A DNA stretch of 64,000 nucleotides, taken from NCBI RefSeq assembly GCF_900114675.1, contig NZ_FOZM01000002.1, forward strand, positions 62,001 through 126,000, read 5' to 3'. Below, piece after piece: positions 1 to 8,899 of this stretch; the first letter of the stretch is position 1; every line of letters starts with the position of its first letter. Origin of the DNA: Yoonia litorea. GTDB taxonomy: Bacteria > Pseudomonadota > Alphaproteobacteria > Rhodobacterales > Rhodobacteraceae. A program made the translations under genes and the position numbers. The notes beneath the pieces are model-generated. The model was not told the DNA's origin and made no database searches. It worked only from the letters and a program-made list of their open reading frames with translations.

Positions 1-48
1 CAACCGCGGGTCGGACACCGGTTGCTCGAGTCGGTCCTGCCATTTTAG
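1..48 (+). CDS. flgH: C-terminal end of probable FlgH (L-ring protein), cut by window start
   Basis: Frame 1 is open from the first base and closes at the TAG at 46-48, giving 15 residues that end QPRVGHRLLESVLPF. FlgH, the outer-membrane L-ring lipoprotein of the flagellar basal body, commonly ends in a QPR-x-G-x4-L-x2-LPF type tail, and the following gene is a FliL-like flagellar protein on the same strand. The call rests on this short tail and the context only, so it is tentative. Confidence 0.45.
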   Translation, partial: QPRVGHRLLESVLPF

Positions 49-69
49 TCCGTGGAAAGGTTGGCATGA

Positions 70-558
70 ATGAAGGCTGTTATTCTTCCGATCGTTCTCT
101 TCATCCTTGGCAGCAGTGCCGGTGCAGGCGCAGGGTATTTCTTGAATGTGACCCCTTCGGAAATGGATGATCAGGGCTGCGTCGTACCTGAAGATCACGC
201 CGACAGCACCACCGAACTTCCGCCGATCAGCGAAGAGCGCGAGTACGCCAAACTGAACAACCAATTCGTGATACCTGTTGTGGAAGACGGCGCTGTGGCG
301 GCGCTCGTGGTTTTGTCTCTCAATTTGGAGGTGACAGTAGGCAACAGGCCGGCAATCTTCGCCGCAGAACCCAAGCTACGGGACCGTTTCTTGCAAGTGA
401 TGTTCGACCACGCCAATACCGGCGGCTTTTCCGGTAACTTCACGTCGGGGCTGAACATGCAGGCGCTTCGCCGCGATCTTTTAAGAGTAGCACAAGATGT
501 CAGCGGAGATGCGATCACTGATGTCTTAATTATCGATATCGTCAGGCAAGATACCTAA
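70..558 (+). CDS. FliL-like flagellar basal body-associated protein (first of two)
   Basis: The 162-residue protein has one N-terminal membrane anchor (about residues 4-24, glycine and alanine rich), an acidic linker, and a C-terminal domain with the FliL-type pattern of two beta strands (VVLSLNLEV), a helix containing RDRFLQVMFDH and a final strand VLIIDIVRQ. FliL proteins form rings around the stator in the periplasm and tune torque. It starts 21 bases after the probable flgH stop, with GGAAAGG upstream of the ATG, so the two are probably co-transcribed. A second, more canonical FliL lies at 8900-9394 on the other strand. The last four bases overlap the convergent FliJ-like gene. It could be a flagellar accessory protein with a FliL fold rather than FliL itself. 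Confidence 0.65.
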   Translation: MKAVILPIVLFILGSSAGAGAGYFLNVTPSEMDDQGCVVPEDHADSTTELPPISEEREYAKLNNQFVIPVVEDGAVAALVVLSLNLEVTVGNRPAIFAAEPKLRDRFLQVMFDHANTGGFSGNFTSGLNMQALRRDLLRVAQDVSGDAITDVLIIDIVRQDT

Positions 559-926
559 CTTTCGCGCTTTGCCGCGCGCCGCGCCTCTTGCCGTTCCTGA
601 TCTTTGATCAGCTGTGCCAATGCAATGTCTTTGGCCATCACGCGCCGCATCCTGACGCGCGCCTCCTCCCATTCTGCGCGCAGTCTTGCGCGTTCGATCT
701 GGATCGCGGCGCGGCGCTGATCTGCCCATCGCTCCCATAGATGGAGCCTATGCGGCAGGGCTGTTTCATGGGGACTCTGCGTTGCGACATCAATGGAACG
801 AAGCCGATCGAGGGCTTGTTTCAACGCATTGTCCCGGTGCGCAACGTTCGAAAGCTCAGCTTGCGCTTTTGCAAGTTGATGCCTGGTCAACGCGGACAGT
901 CTTTTCAAGGTGGCAATCTGGGTCAA
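555..926 (-). CDS. FliJ-like coiled-coil protein, last gene of the flhA-fliR-flhB run
   Basis: The protein has 123 residues and is almost entirely charged alpha helix, with heptad-like stretches (ALTRHQLAKAQAELSNV near the N-terminus, and an Arg/Glu-rich segment at residues 75-120). There is no signal peptide or membrane segment. The apparent start is TTG in a TTGA overlap with the flhB stop, so it is probably translationally coupled to flhB. Size, coiled coil and position after export-gate genes resemble FliJ, the small stalk/chaperone of the flagellar export ATPase, but no diagnostic motif was seen. It may be a Rhodobacterales-specific flagellar protein. Confidence 0.5.
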   Translation of the reverse strand: MTQIATLKRLSALTRHQLAKAQAELSNVAHRDNALKQALDRLRSIDVATQSPHETALPHRLHLWERWADQRRAAIQIERARLRAEWEEARVRMRRVMAKDIALAQLIKDQERQEARRAAKRES

Positions 927-1999
927 ATGGTGCTTGCTTTCTGCCGCATTTGGTCAGCAAACCTGATTGCCGCTGCAACAGCTTTGTAATGCGTTGGCTG
1001 AATCTCGGCACCAATCTCGACTTGCGCGAAAAGCGCGCGGGCCGTTGGAGGGTCTGAATGAACCGGCACGCCGTGTTCAGCGGCACGGAGCCTGATTTGC
1101 GCGGCAACTGCGTCAACACCTTTGGCGACGCAAGTCGGGGCCGTTTCACCACGATCCCACTTCAAAGCTACAGCGAAATGTGTCGGATTGACGATAACAA
1201 CGCTGGCCTGTGGCACATCAAGCAACATCCGGTTTGTGGCAATGTCCTGTGCCCTCTGCCGTCGCTGTTGTTTCATCAGTGGATCACCTTCGGACTGCTT
1301 GAGCTCATCCATCATTTCCTTGCGGCTCATCCGGTTCTTTCGCAGGTGGTGAGAACGCTGCCAAAGGTAGTCAAACACCCCTAAACACAGCGCAATCAGG
1401 AGGACAATCGCAACAAGTGGGGCAAGTTGATCGTTGAGCAGGCCGATGATCTGACGCGGTGTGAGAGAGGCGCTCATCACGATATCATCAATCTGGGACC
1501 AAAGCAGGAGACCGAGGCAGACAGAAAATATGACAAGTTTGGCACTGCTTTTGAGGAATTCGAACAGACCTTGCGCGCCGAACTTGTTCTTTACACCAGA
1601 GACCGGCGAAATCCTGTTAAGCTTTGGCATGATTTTTCCCGGGGTTAGTTGTAACGCCCGCTGGGCCGCCACGCTCACCAAGGCGAACACAGCCGGCACT
1701 GCAAACCACACAATTAAAGTTGATCCGACCGTACCGAGAAATCCGCCAGCAGTGCTTGTTCCTCCGTGAAAGACAAGATCTGCAAATGCGAACGGATCAT
1801 CCAGAAAAGGGACCAGTGCCTGAGAAAATGAATCCAGTGACGTGTTGGCGACGGTCAGCAGAACGCACAGAAACCCGGCATAGGACGCGGCCGTGGTCAG
1901 ATCAGCCGATCTTGCAATCTCACCTTTCTTTCGCGCGTCTTCCAGCTTTTTCGCGCTGGGCTCGTATTGCTTGTCACTGTCCTCATCATTCTCGCTCAT
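923..1999 (-). CDS. flhB: Flagellar export switch protein FlhB
   Basis: FlhB sits in the flagellar type III export gate and switches substrate class from rod/hook to filament. The 358-residue protein has a charged N-terminus, four hydrophobic segments (about 37-58, 88-112, 150-170, 190-212) and a cytoplasmic C-domain. The autocleavage motif NPTH is present at residues 271-274 within VVIVNPTHFAVAL, so processing should be intact. The ATG overlaps the fliR stop by four bases (ATGA), and the stop overlaps the start of the FliJ-like gene. Length is normal for the family. Confidence 0.97.
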   Translation of the reverse strand: MSENDEDSDKQYEPSAKKLEDARKKGEIARSADLTTAASYAGFLCVLLTVANTSLDSFSQALVPFLDDPFAFADLVFHGGTSTAGGFLGTVGSTLIVWFAVPAVFALVSVAAQRALQLTPGKIMPKLNRISPVSGVKNKFGAQGLFEFLKSSAKLVIFSVCLGLLLWSQIDDIVMSASLTPRQIIGLLNDQLAPLVAIVLLIALCLGVFDYLWQRSHHLRKNRMSRKEMMDELKQSEGDPLMKQQRRQRAQDIATNRMLLDVPQASVVIVNPTHFAVALKWDRGETAPTCVAKGVDAVAAQIRLRAAEHGVPVHSDPPTARALFAQVEIGAEIQPTHYKAVAAAIRFADQMRQKASTI

Positions 2000-2778
2000 G
2001 GAACGGGCATCCCGGGGCTTTCCAAAAACGATTGGAATGCATTGATCCAGACGGCCAACATCAACGGTGCAGACAAAAAGAAAAGAAACAGCCCACCTGC
2101 CGTCAAAGCCGGTGCCCCGACAAACGAAACCATTAAAAGCGGCATCGCCCGGTTAATTGCGCCCAGAACCACGTTGTAGAGCAATGACGCGATCAAAAAG
2201 GGCGCCGCGAGGCTGAAGCCTAATGAAAAGGCGCGCCCGACCTCCCCTACACCGAGCTCTGCCACGATACCGGGCAATGGCATCACCCCGAAGGGAACCA
2301 GCGCGAAACTGTAGATCAGGTAGGTGGCAACCTGGACATGCAGTCCCATCATGACAGCAAGCGCAGTGCCAGCAACGACCAGAACATGCCCAATCGCAGG
2401 TTGGGGATCGACAACCGCCGTGCCACCAAAAATTTGGGTCAGCGAGCTTGCTTGTGCTGCAATTGCGCCAGCAATCTGCAAAGCAAGCACGAAAAGCCGC
2501 AGTAAGATACCGAAGAGAAGACCGGAAATGACTTCTGGTCCCAGATACACTGCGGCAGAGATCAAATCTTCCGGTCGCGTCGGTAAGGTCGATGCGACCG
2601 CCGGTGCAACGATAAGAGTAAACATGACTGCCAGCACCAGTCTGACACGCGTCGGGACGGGCTGGTCACCGAATGCGGGCAAAACAGCCATGACGGCTGC
2701 CACTCTGACGAAGACGGCCAGGCCTTGCCAAAGCACCTGTTCGCTCAGCGCAAGCAACTCGAACAACGTCCCGATCAT
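1996..2778 (-). CDS. fliR: Flagellar export gate protein FliR
   Basis: FliR is an integral membrane subunit of the FliP-FliQ-FliR export channel. The 260-residue product has six or more hydrophobic segments across its length and the expected N-terminal pattern (FVRVAAVMAVLPAFGDQPVPTR at residues 23-44, where FliR carries its conserved R-x3-P motif). It lies between flhA and flhB with four-base ATGA overlaps on both sides, so the three export genes are translated as a coupled set. FliP is encoded 9 kb away at 11902; FliQ was not found in the window. Confidence 0.95.
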   Translation of the reverse strand: MIGTLFELLALSEQVLWQGLAVFVRVAAVMAVLPAFGDQPVPTRVRLVLAVMFTLIVAPAVASTLPTRPEDLISAAVYLGPEVISGLLFGILLRLFVLALQIAGAIAAQASSLTQIFGGTAVVDPQPAIGHVLVVAGTALAVMMGLHVQVATYLIYSFALVPFGVMPLPGIVAELGVGEVGRAFSLGFSLAAPFLIASLLYNVVLGAINRAMPLLMVSFVGAPALTAGGLFLFFLSAPLMLAVWINAFQSFLESPGMPVP

Positions 2779-4862
2779 GTGCTGACAAGCCCGACGAGCG
2801 CGGGGCGTGCGTCCATCCCGATCTCTTCAAAAGACAAGACCGGGTTCATAACCCCCTTTGCCGCCATGACGGTTCTGATGAAGCGCCTCCTCTTTGTGGA
2901 GGTGACAACCGCTGCATAAGCACCTGCGTCGGCAGCTTGGCCCAATTTCTCAGCGATCTGGTCAGCAAGCGCGTTAAAGCTATCGGGTGGCAAAGCGACA
3001 TCGCTGCTGGCGCCGCGATCGTTACGAATTTCGTAAGTGGCGAATGTGTCTTCCCAGTCTTGGGCAAGTTGGACGAGTGGGATCGTTCCATCAGTTCTCC
3101 GCAATTCTGCCACCAACTGAAAGCCGAGGCGTTGCCTGACGTGTTCGGTGATACCGTCAACGCTTGCGTGCAGTTGCCGTCCTTCGGCAACTGCTTCGAT
3201 GATCAGTTCGAGGTTTCGTATCGAAACCCGCTCTTCCAGCAAAAGCCGCAGCACCGCCAGCAGGACATCAAATGGCACCTTGTCCGGTATCAATTCATCC
3301 AGCATGCGCCTGTTTGCATCCGCGCGCGACGCATCAGACAGCCTTGTCATTTCATCAAGGCGCTTCTTGAGCCCTTTGAACGTCAGCAAACGCGGGAAAT
3401 TGCGCTTCACAACTTCCATGAGGTGCGTGGCCAAAACCTCTGCCGGTTGGACGATCGTGAGGCCAGAGGTGGCCGCAGCCTCCTGATCGCTGGGCAAAAT
3501 CCAGCGCGCAGGCGCGCCATAGACTGGTTCCTTGACAGGTTCGCCGGCGAACGTCTGCTCGGCGTCTTCACTTTCAAGTGCCAGGACCATCTCGGGTCGA
3601 AGACAATCCCTGACTTGTTCGACGCCCTGGACCTTGATCAGATATGTCCCGATTGGCAGGGCGGCATTATCGGTCAGCCGTATCTCTGGCATCACAACGC
3701 CATAGTCTGTTGCGATATGTTTGCGCATATTGACGATGCGCGCATCAAGGCCTGTGCCGGGATCAAGCGCCATGTCGATCAAATCAGGCGCAAATTCGAC
3801 GTGAATATCATCAAGATCCAGCATGTCACCCAGTGAACCTTGTGCTGGTCCTCTTGCCTCGCTGTCGGCTTCAGCTGGTTGCGAAGCCTCCTCCGCTGCA
3901 GGTTTTTGTGCGGTGAAGAAGGCCAAAACGGATAGACCCGCACCTGCGAGCAAGAACGGGATGAATGGCAGCCCAGGCACCAATGCCAGAACGATCATCA
4001 GAACGCCGACAGTCGCGAGCGCCGCTGGATGCCTGCCCAATTGAGACCCAATGGCGACATCCGTCGCACCCTTCGCCCCGCCACGGGCGAGCAAAAGGGC
4101 AGACGCGACAGAAATGACAACTGCCGGTATTTGAGCGACCAAACCGTCGCCTACCGTCAGGATCGCATAGGTTTCAAATGCCCGCCCGGCAGGCATGTCA
4201 TGTACCGTCAGGCCGACAATCAAACCCACGATCAGGTTCAGCGCCGTGATCAAGAGACCCGCGATTGCGTCACCTTTCACAAATTTGGATGCACCATCAA
4301 GCGACCCGAAAAACGTTGTTTCCGCCTGCTCCACCTCGCGTCGTTCTTTCGCCTGATTGTGGTCGATTGCACCTGCGGCGACATCGCTGTCGATGGCAAG
4401 TTGCTTGCCGGGCATCGCATCTAGCGCAAAGCGCGCGCCGACTTCGGCCATCCGCGTTGCACCTTTATTGATAACCACGAAATTGACGATCAGGAGCACA
4501 CAGAAAATAACGAGGCCAAGCAGCAAGTTGCCGCCCATCACAAACATGGCAAAGCCTTCGATGACCCCACCTGCTGCATCGGTGCCTGTATGACCTTCGC
4601 CGATGATCAGCTTCGTTGAAGAGACGTTGAGTGAGAGTCTCAAAACCAAAGACGCAAGCAGAACGGTTGGAAAGGCGGAAAAATCAAGCGGCCGGTCTAT
4701 AAACAGCGTGACCGTAAACATCAGAATTGCCAGCGAGAACGACAGGGCGAGGCCCAGATCGACGACCCAGGACGGCATCGGCAGTATCATCATGACGATG
4801 ACAGCCATAAGCGCGACCGCCAGAAGAATGGTTGGCTGGAAAATCTGCTTTCCGAAAACCAT
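2775..4862 (-). CDS. flhA: Flagellar export gate protein FlhA
   Basis: FlhA is the large membrane subunit of the flagellar type III export apparatus that uses the proton motive force and docks chaperone-substrate complexes. The N-terminal half has about seven to eight membrane segments. Between them lies the FHIPEP-family cytoplasmic loop (GSLDGASKFVKGDAIAG near residue 190). The C-terminal half (from about 345) is the soluble FlhA-C domain. At about 695 residues it is full length. The TTG at 4865 is directly followed by an ATG at 4862, which is taken as the start. The stop overlaps fliR by four bases. Confidence 0.97.
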   Translation of the reverse strand: MVFGKQIFQPTILLAVALMAVIVMMILPMPSWVVDLGLALSFSLAILMFTVTLFIDRPLDFSAFPTVLLASLVLRLSLNVSSTKLIIGEGHTGTDAAGGVIEGFAMFVMGGNLLLGLVIFCVLLIVNFVVINKGATRMAEVGARFALDAMPGKQLAIDSDVAAGAIDHNQAKERREVEQAETTFFGSLDGASKFVKGDAIAGLLITALNLIVGLIVGLTVHDMPAGRAFETYAILTVGDGLVAQIPAVVISVASALLLARGGAKGATDVAIGSQLGRHPAALATVGVLMIVLALVPGLPFIPFLLAGAGLSVLAFFTAQKPAAEEASQPAEADSEARGPAQGSLGDMLDLDDIHVEFAPDLIDMALDPGTGLDARIVNMRKHIATDYGVVMPEIRLTDNAALPIGTYLIKVQGVEQVRDCLRPEMVLALESEDAEQTFAGEPVKEPVYGAPARWILPSDQEAAATSGLTIVQPAEVLATHLMEVVKRNFPRLLTFKGLKKRLDEMTRLSDASRADANRRMLDELIPDKVPFDVLLAVLRLLLEERVSIRNLELIIEAVAEGRQLHASVDGITEHVRQRLGFQLVAELRRTDGTIPLVQLAQDWEDTFATYEIRNDRGASSDVALPPDSFNALADQIAEKLGQAADAGAYAAVVTSTKRRRFIRTVMAAKGVMNPVLSFEEIGMDARPALVGLVST

Positions 4863-5007
4863 CAAAAGATCAATCGCCAGAGTGATTTACGCACAGGCGG
4901 ATGCATCGCCGGCTGAAATGATCGCATCTTGTCCACGGGCATTCTGCCTCAACAAACGGGCTTCAAAGCTGTCCGCTTGATCTAAGATGGAAATGGTTGA
5001 TTTTGTC

Positions 5008-7029
5008 TTACTCGTTCTCCTGTAATGAGAGTTCCTGCAGCCTCTGGAGTATTTCCGCGCGGGTGGTGCTGGATGCCTCAATCAGGGTTCGGCTTTCGGC
5101 AATTGCCATGTCACGATTTGTTTGAGATGCAAACACACCGCTTCCCCCATCACTCACCTCGACATCTATCGATGGTGGGCTAAGATTCGGAATGTCATCG
5201 GTTGATGCAGCGTTAGGTTGCGCCGACCTAAGGTCAGACGCCGCTTCTGTCTTGCGTAAGCCAAGGATTTCTGACGCGCGCTCAGCAAACCCCAAGTCAG
5301 CCAGCCTAGAGGCGATGTTTTCCCGAACAGTTGGATTTTCCGGTAGTCGCAGATCGTCGAAGGCAAAGCGCGCAAACGCCTCATCCGTCATGCGGTTTGT
5401 CGCAGACTCTGCGAAAGCCTCTTTGAAAGCTTCGATCTGATCGGGAGAGCGCGCAACGCGCGGATCTGAAAGCACGGCGCCGGCCAAAGCAAAGTCAGAC
5501 AGGCGCAAGGCGTAGTTGAACTGGGCATCACCAAGTCGTTGACCCAGAAAATCCCCACCAAGTTCAAAACGCAGACTGTCGGCAATCGCGATCGTTTCAG
5601 CGGGAACGGCTGACTGTGTCTCGGCACTCAAATCGAAAAACCTGATCAGCAGTTCTGGCGTCACCGGCCCACCCTGCAAGATCGCTGTAGCAAGTTGGTC
5701 GCGGGCTAACAAAGGTCCGCTCTCGCGCGCAATCAGATCACTTTTCGCGATTGCGAGCGCCGGCTGCACAGCGATGTCGGCTGAGGTGCGCGTCAGGATT
5801 TGTTGTGCTGCATCACCATCACCAACAGCCATAAAGGCGCTAGCAAGTCCGGGCCCGACACGGGATTGTAAATGTAAAGGGAGCGCTTTGAATGATGCGA
5901 GAATGGTTGCGCGCAATGTATCGTCAGGCACTCGCACTGGAGGAGTCTCTAGCATCGACCACATCGCTGCGGGCGATGAGCACTCACCCATTTCGCGGAA
6001 GACTGAGCTGTCATCGACAGGCTCCAGAACATTGGCGATGCCGCGCGCGATTTGATGAGCTCTTGAACTCATGTCGCCCGTGTTCAAGAGCTGTCTTGCT
6101 TCGGCAACGAAACCAAAGTGCAGATATAGACGTATCAGAGGAAGTGTGTCCTCTGACTTATCCGGTTCATCGCCGAAGACGGCCCCGGCAGTCGCGCGGT
6201 ACTGTTGGTGAAATGGCGCACTGTTGCCCCAGGTTTCGACCGCAAGGAGATCACCGTCAGGACAGTCAGCTATCTGGGCCATGTCCGGCGACGGCTCTAA
6301 TCCGGTAAGTTGCGTGGAGGTTACCGAAATTCCTGGATAGGTTTCCGATATTGGATCGTACTTTGGAGATATGTTTGATGTCTTCGGCAGGCTTGAACTG
6401 ACAGTGCCGTCGGATAAGGCCCGGGCAAGTGATCGCGTTAAGGTTTCTTGCAATGAAGTGCCATCTTCAATCTCGCCGGATGAAGCCGGATTGAAACGCA
6501 CTGACGCGGGCCGCACATCAGGTTCAGTCGGCAGACGCGCTGCGTCCCCCACAGCTTCGAACGGTTGATAAAACGAGCGCAGTGCTGGCAGGTTCACCCG
6601 GAACGCCCGACCGCGCTGCTCTTCATCCTCTTGCGGCGTGATGGCAAGCGGATCTTCAAACAAGGCGTTTTGACCCGGTGGCCCATCCCGGACATCAATG
6701 ATCAGGTAACGGTCCAGGTACTCAGACGCGACCGCATGGCAGTCGCAAACAATTGCCAGGTCCAAAACTCCCCTCGCAGGAATTTGGCTAACGTCCCCGA
6801 TCCGGCGTTTCGGAATAAGCGCAAAGAAGCGACCCAGATCAAACTCGGCCTGCCTCATCAAGTCGATTCTGTAACCCGCCGCGGTCCGGCCCATTCTCCA
6901 ATCGGCACCCTCAGGCAAAGCGATCACGACACGCGTAAAGTTTTCATGCTCTCCTGTCTGGACGAAAAGCGGCTGCGCTTTGGCAAACAGCGGAAAGCAA
7001 AGAAAGAATAGAACGAAATGGGGGCGCAT
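5008..7029 (-). CDS. Large secreted protein of unknown function in a motA operon (possible motility factor)
   Basis: The 673-residue product begins with a clear signal peptide (MRPHFVLFFLCFPLFAKA). Residues of about 20-115 resemble an AMIN-like beta domain (a FTRVVIALPEGADWRMGRT stretch, then a DVSQIP-x-LDLAI region). The rest is long, alpha-helical and repeat-like, as in TPR proteins. The ATG at 7029 shares a base with the motA stop and has a strong AGGAGG seven bases upstream, which is why it is chosen over the GTG at 7032. The close coupling to motA suggests a periplasmic partner of the stator or MS/P-ring region, comparable in position to MotC of Rhizobiales. I do not recognise a named family. 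Confidence 0.6.
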   Translation of the reverse strand: MRPHFVLFFLCFPLFAKAQPLFVQTGEHENFTRVVIALPEGADWRMGRTAAGYRIDLMRQAEFDLGRFFALIPKRRIGDVSQIPARGVLDLAIVCDCHAVASEYLDRYLIIDVRDGPPGQNALFEDPLAITPQEDEEQRGRAFRVNLPALRSFYQPFEAVGDAARLPTEPDVRPASVRFNPASSGEIEDGTSLQETLTRSLARALSDGTVSSSLPKTSNISPKYDPISETYPGISVTSTQLTGLEPSPDMAQIADCPDGDLLAVETWGNSAPFHQQYRATAGAVFGDEPDKSEDTLPLIRLYLHFGFVAEARQLLNTGDMSSRAHQIARGIANVLEPVDDSSVFREMGECSSPAAMWSMLETPPVRVPDDTLRATILASFKALPLHLQSRVGPGLASAFMAVGDGDAAQQILTRTSADIAVQPALAIAKSDLIARESGPLLARDQLATAILQGGPVTPELLIRFFDLSAETQSAVPAETIAIADSLRFELGGDFLGQRLGDAQFNYALRLSDFALAGAVLSDPRVARSPDQIEAFKEAFAESATNRMTDEAFARFAFDDLRLPENPTVRENIASRLADLGFAERASEILGLRKTEAASDLRSAQPNAASTDDIPNLSPPSIDVEVSDGGSGVFASQTNRDMAIAESRTLIEASSTTRAEILQRLQELSLQENE

Positions 7030-7898
7030 CACGCTGCCTCCTGTTTGGTAGCCTTCAACGCCTCCTCCATTTCCGAAAAACTTGGTCGATGATGTTCTGG
7101 CAGATTTTGTCGCCCGACCTCGACACAGATATTGGGCGCATGCGCATGTAGGTTTGCGACCAAAACCTCTCGGATCAATTGGTGAAAATGCGCATCTTCT
7201 TCGATGACGGATTTGACCTTGGCAGAGAACGGGCCCACAAACCCATAGGCAAGGAATACGCCCAGAAAAGTTCCGACGAGTGCACCACCAATCAGCTTGC
7301 CGAGCACCTCTGGCGGCTGATCAATCGAGGCCATCGTTTTGATCACGCCGAGGACAGCCGCGACAATCCCCAGCGCTGGCAACCCATCAGCGACCGTCTG
7401 AAGCGCATGGGTCGAATGCATCTTGTGATGAAGCGTCGCTTCAATCCTTTTCTCAAGGATTTCTTCGACTTGATGCGGGTCATCGTAATTCATTGATGCG
7501 GATCGCAGGGTATCGCTGATCAGCGCAATGGCTTCTTTGTCATCAAGAATTTTCGGATACTTCCCGAAAATCGAGGATGTGTCAGGTGCTTCAATATGGC
7601 TTTCAAGAGCGACGGGGTTTGTGCGTGCGACTCTGATGAGTTCAAAGAGCAGGCAAAGGAGATCGCGGTAGTCCTGTGCCTTCCACTTGGGTCCTTTGAA
7701 GACCTTTCCCATGTCCTTGAGAGTATGTTTGATCGCAGCGCTGTCATTGCTGATCGCAAACGCGCCGATGGCAGCACCACAAATCATGATCATCTCGAAA
7801 GGGAGCGCCTTGAGGATGATCCCCATCTTGCCGCCTGCAAGGAGGTAACCGCCAAAAACTGTCGCAAAGACCACGACAATGCCAACAAGGCCAACCAT
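7029..7898 (-). CDS. motA: Flagellar motor stator protein MotA
   Basis: MotA forms the ion-channel/rotor-interacting ring of the stator with MotB. The sequence shows two N-terminal membrane segments (VGIVVVFATVFGGYLLAGG and an ICGAAIGAFAI segment), a large cytoplasmic loop with charged residues, then the conserved segment with GLPALGIVAAVLGVIKTM and a fourth membrane helix ending LAYGFVGPF. The start is placed at the ATG at 7898, which has GGGGG just upstream. An in-frame GTG at 7934 lacks a ribosome site. Its partner motB is about 10 kb away at 17949, not adjacent as in enteric bacteria. Confidence 0.95.
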   Translation of the reverse strand: MVGLVGIVVVFATVFGGYLLAGGKMGIILKALPFEMIMICGAAIGAFAISNDSAAIKHTLKDMGKVFKGPKWKAQDYRDLLCLLFELIRVARTNPVALESHIEAPDTSSIFGKYPKILDDKEAIALISDTLRSASMNYDDPHQVEEILEKRIEATLHHKMHSTHALQTVADGLPALGIVAAVLGVIKTMASIDQPPEVLGKLIGGALVGTFLGVFLAYGFVGPFSAKVKSVIEEDAHFHQLIREVLVANLHAHAPNICVEVGRQNLPEHHRPSFSEMEEALKATKQEAA

Positions 7899-7967
7899 CT
7901 CACCCCCATCAACTTCAGATACAGCTGGAATCACTGATAAAGGGGAAGGATTAATGTTTGGTCGATG

Positions 7968-8537
7968 CTACCGAGACGCCTCATCTGCATTGCGGCCTGC
8001 CAAAACGACACTGAATGCATAGGCATCGATAGGGTCAAGCTCAGTCATGATCGCCGCCGCCGTATCAGGGCGCATCAATGCCAGAAAACCCGCTGCAAAA
8101 TCCGGTGACATTTCTGAAAAGAGCGCAGCTGCTTCTTTCGGTTTCATATTTTCGTAGACAGTGGTCAACTGAGCGATGTCAGTCGACGCAGCGGTTTCTG
8201 CCATGGCGATTGTCGACAAAAGTGCCTCTTCAGCCGCTGAAAGCTCTGCCAGTTTTTCTTGAAGCGCAGCTTCAGCTTCTTCAATGGCAGCAAGCCGCTG
8301 CCCCAATGCAGTCTCTCTTTGGGAAAGAGCTCTCTCGCGATCTTGGAGCGCCGACAAGAGGCCATCCTGCAACGGCGCCCCCTCTGTTGCGTCATCTTTC
8401 GACGTCTCAGAAATGGCTGCGATCGCGGGCCCTGTTTGGACAGCAAACCTGGCGGCCGCAGATACGATAAGCATCAAAATAATTGTCCGCAGCACACCCG
8501 CAAATTTTCGCGGAGAAGCAGTTTTGCGAGTCGTCAT
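7968..8537 (-). CDS. MotE-like flagellar protein (MgtE-N-like helical domain)
   Basis: The 189-residue protein has one N-terminal membrane helix (about 13-35), a periplasmic coiled coil rich in Ala, Glu and Gln (about 60-125), and a C-terminal helical domain (YENMKPKEAAALFSEMSP onwards) that resembles the MgtE intracellular N-domain. That layout is known for MotE of Rhizobiales, a chaperone for MotC, and for related flagellar-locus proteins of alphaproteobacteria. It overlaps the gene upstream by ATGA and precedes motA by about 70 bases. MotE-like function is inferred from architecture and context. Confidence 0.7.
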   Translation of the reverse strand: MTTRKTASPRKFAGVLRTIILMLIVSAAARFAVQTGPAIAAISETSKDDATEGAPLQDGLLSALQDRERALSQRETALGQRLAAIEEAEAALQEKLAELSAAEEALLSTIAMAETAASTDIAQLTTVYENMKPKEAAALFSEMSPDFAAGFLALMRPDTAAAIMTELDPIDAYAFSVVLAGRNADEASR

Positions 8538-8887
8538 GCTTTCTCCAGTTCAGCTGGTCGGCGTACAAAATAGGCACTCTTTGCCCCTGTTGGGCCCAAC
8601 TCCTGCGGCAGGTCGTGAAGCGATGCCAACAAGAGTTCCAAATTTGCTTGCGCGTGTTCCGCGCGGTCATTCAAATCTGCCAGACGCGAGGCAGACTGCC
8701 TCGCCTCATCTTTCGCTACATTGAGCGTGCGTGAAAGATCATCAACCTGAATTGACATGACAGCAACAGCACCGCCGACACCCTTTTCGAGGTCGGTGAA
8801 CCGGCGCAGACGCCGCGACAGCACAAAGCAGTAGAGAGCTGCCCCAATGGCGCCGCAGGCGAGCAGAAAGTCGGCAATCATCGTCAT
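8534..8887 (-). CDS. Small membrane-anchored coiled-coil protein in the fliL-motA operon
   Basis: The 117-residue product has one N-terminal membrane helix (IADFLLACGAIGAALYCFVL) followed by a basic stop-transfer patch (SRRLRRF) and a helical cytoplasmic part with heptad character. It lies between fliL and the motE-like gene, 12 bases after the fliL stop, and overlaps the next gene by four bases. Similar unnamed proteins occur at this position in alphaproteobacterial flagellar loci. No function can be assigned from the sequence. Confidence 0.55.
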   Translation of the reverse strand: MTMIADFLLACGAIGAALYCFVLSRRLRRFTDLEKGVGGAVAVMSIQVDDLSRTLNVAKDEARQSASRLADLNDRAEHAQANLELLLASLHDLPQELGPTGAKSAYFVRRPAELEKA

Positions 8888-8899
8888 TTGGTAGCCTTT

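Noticed and set aside
2937..3836. Plus-strand ORF of 299 codons opposite flhA
   Set aside because: It is a shadow of flhA; no ribosome site or domain supports it.
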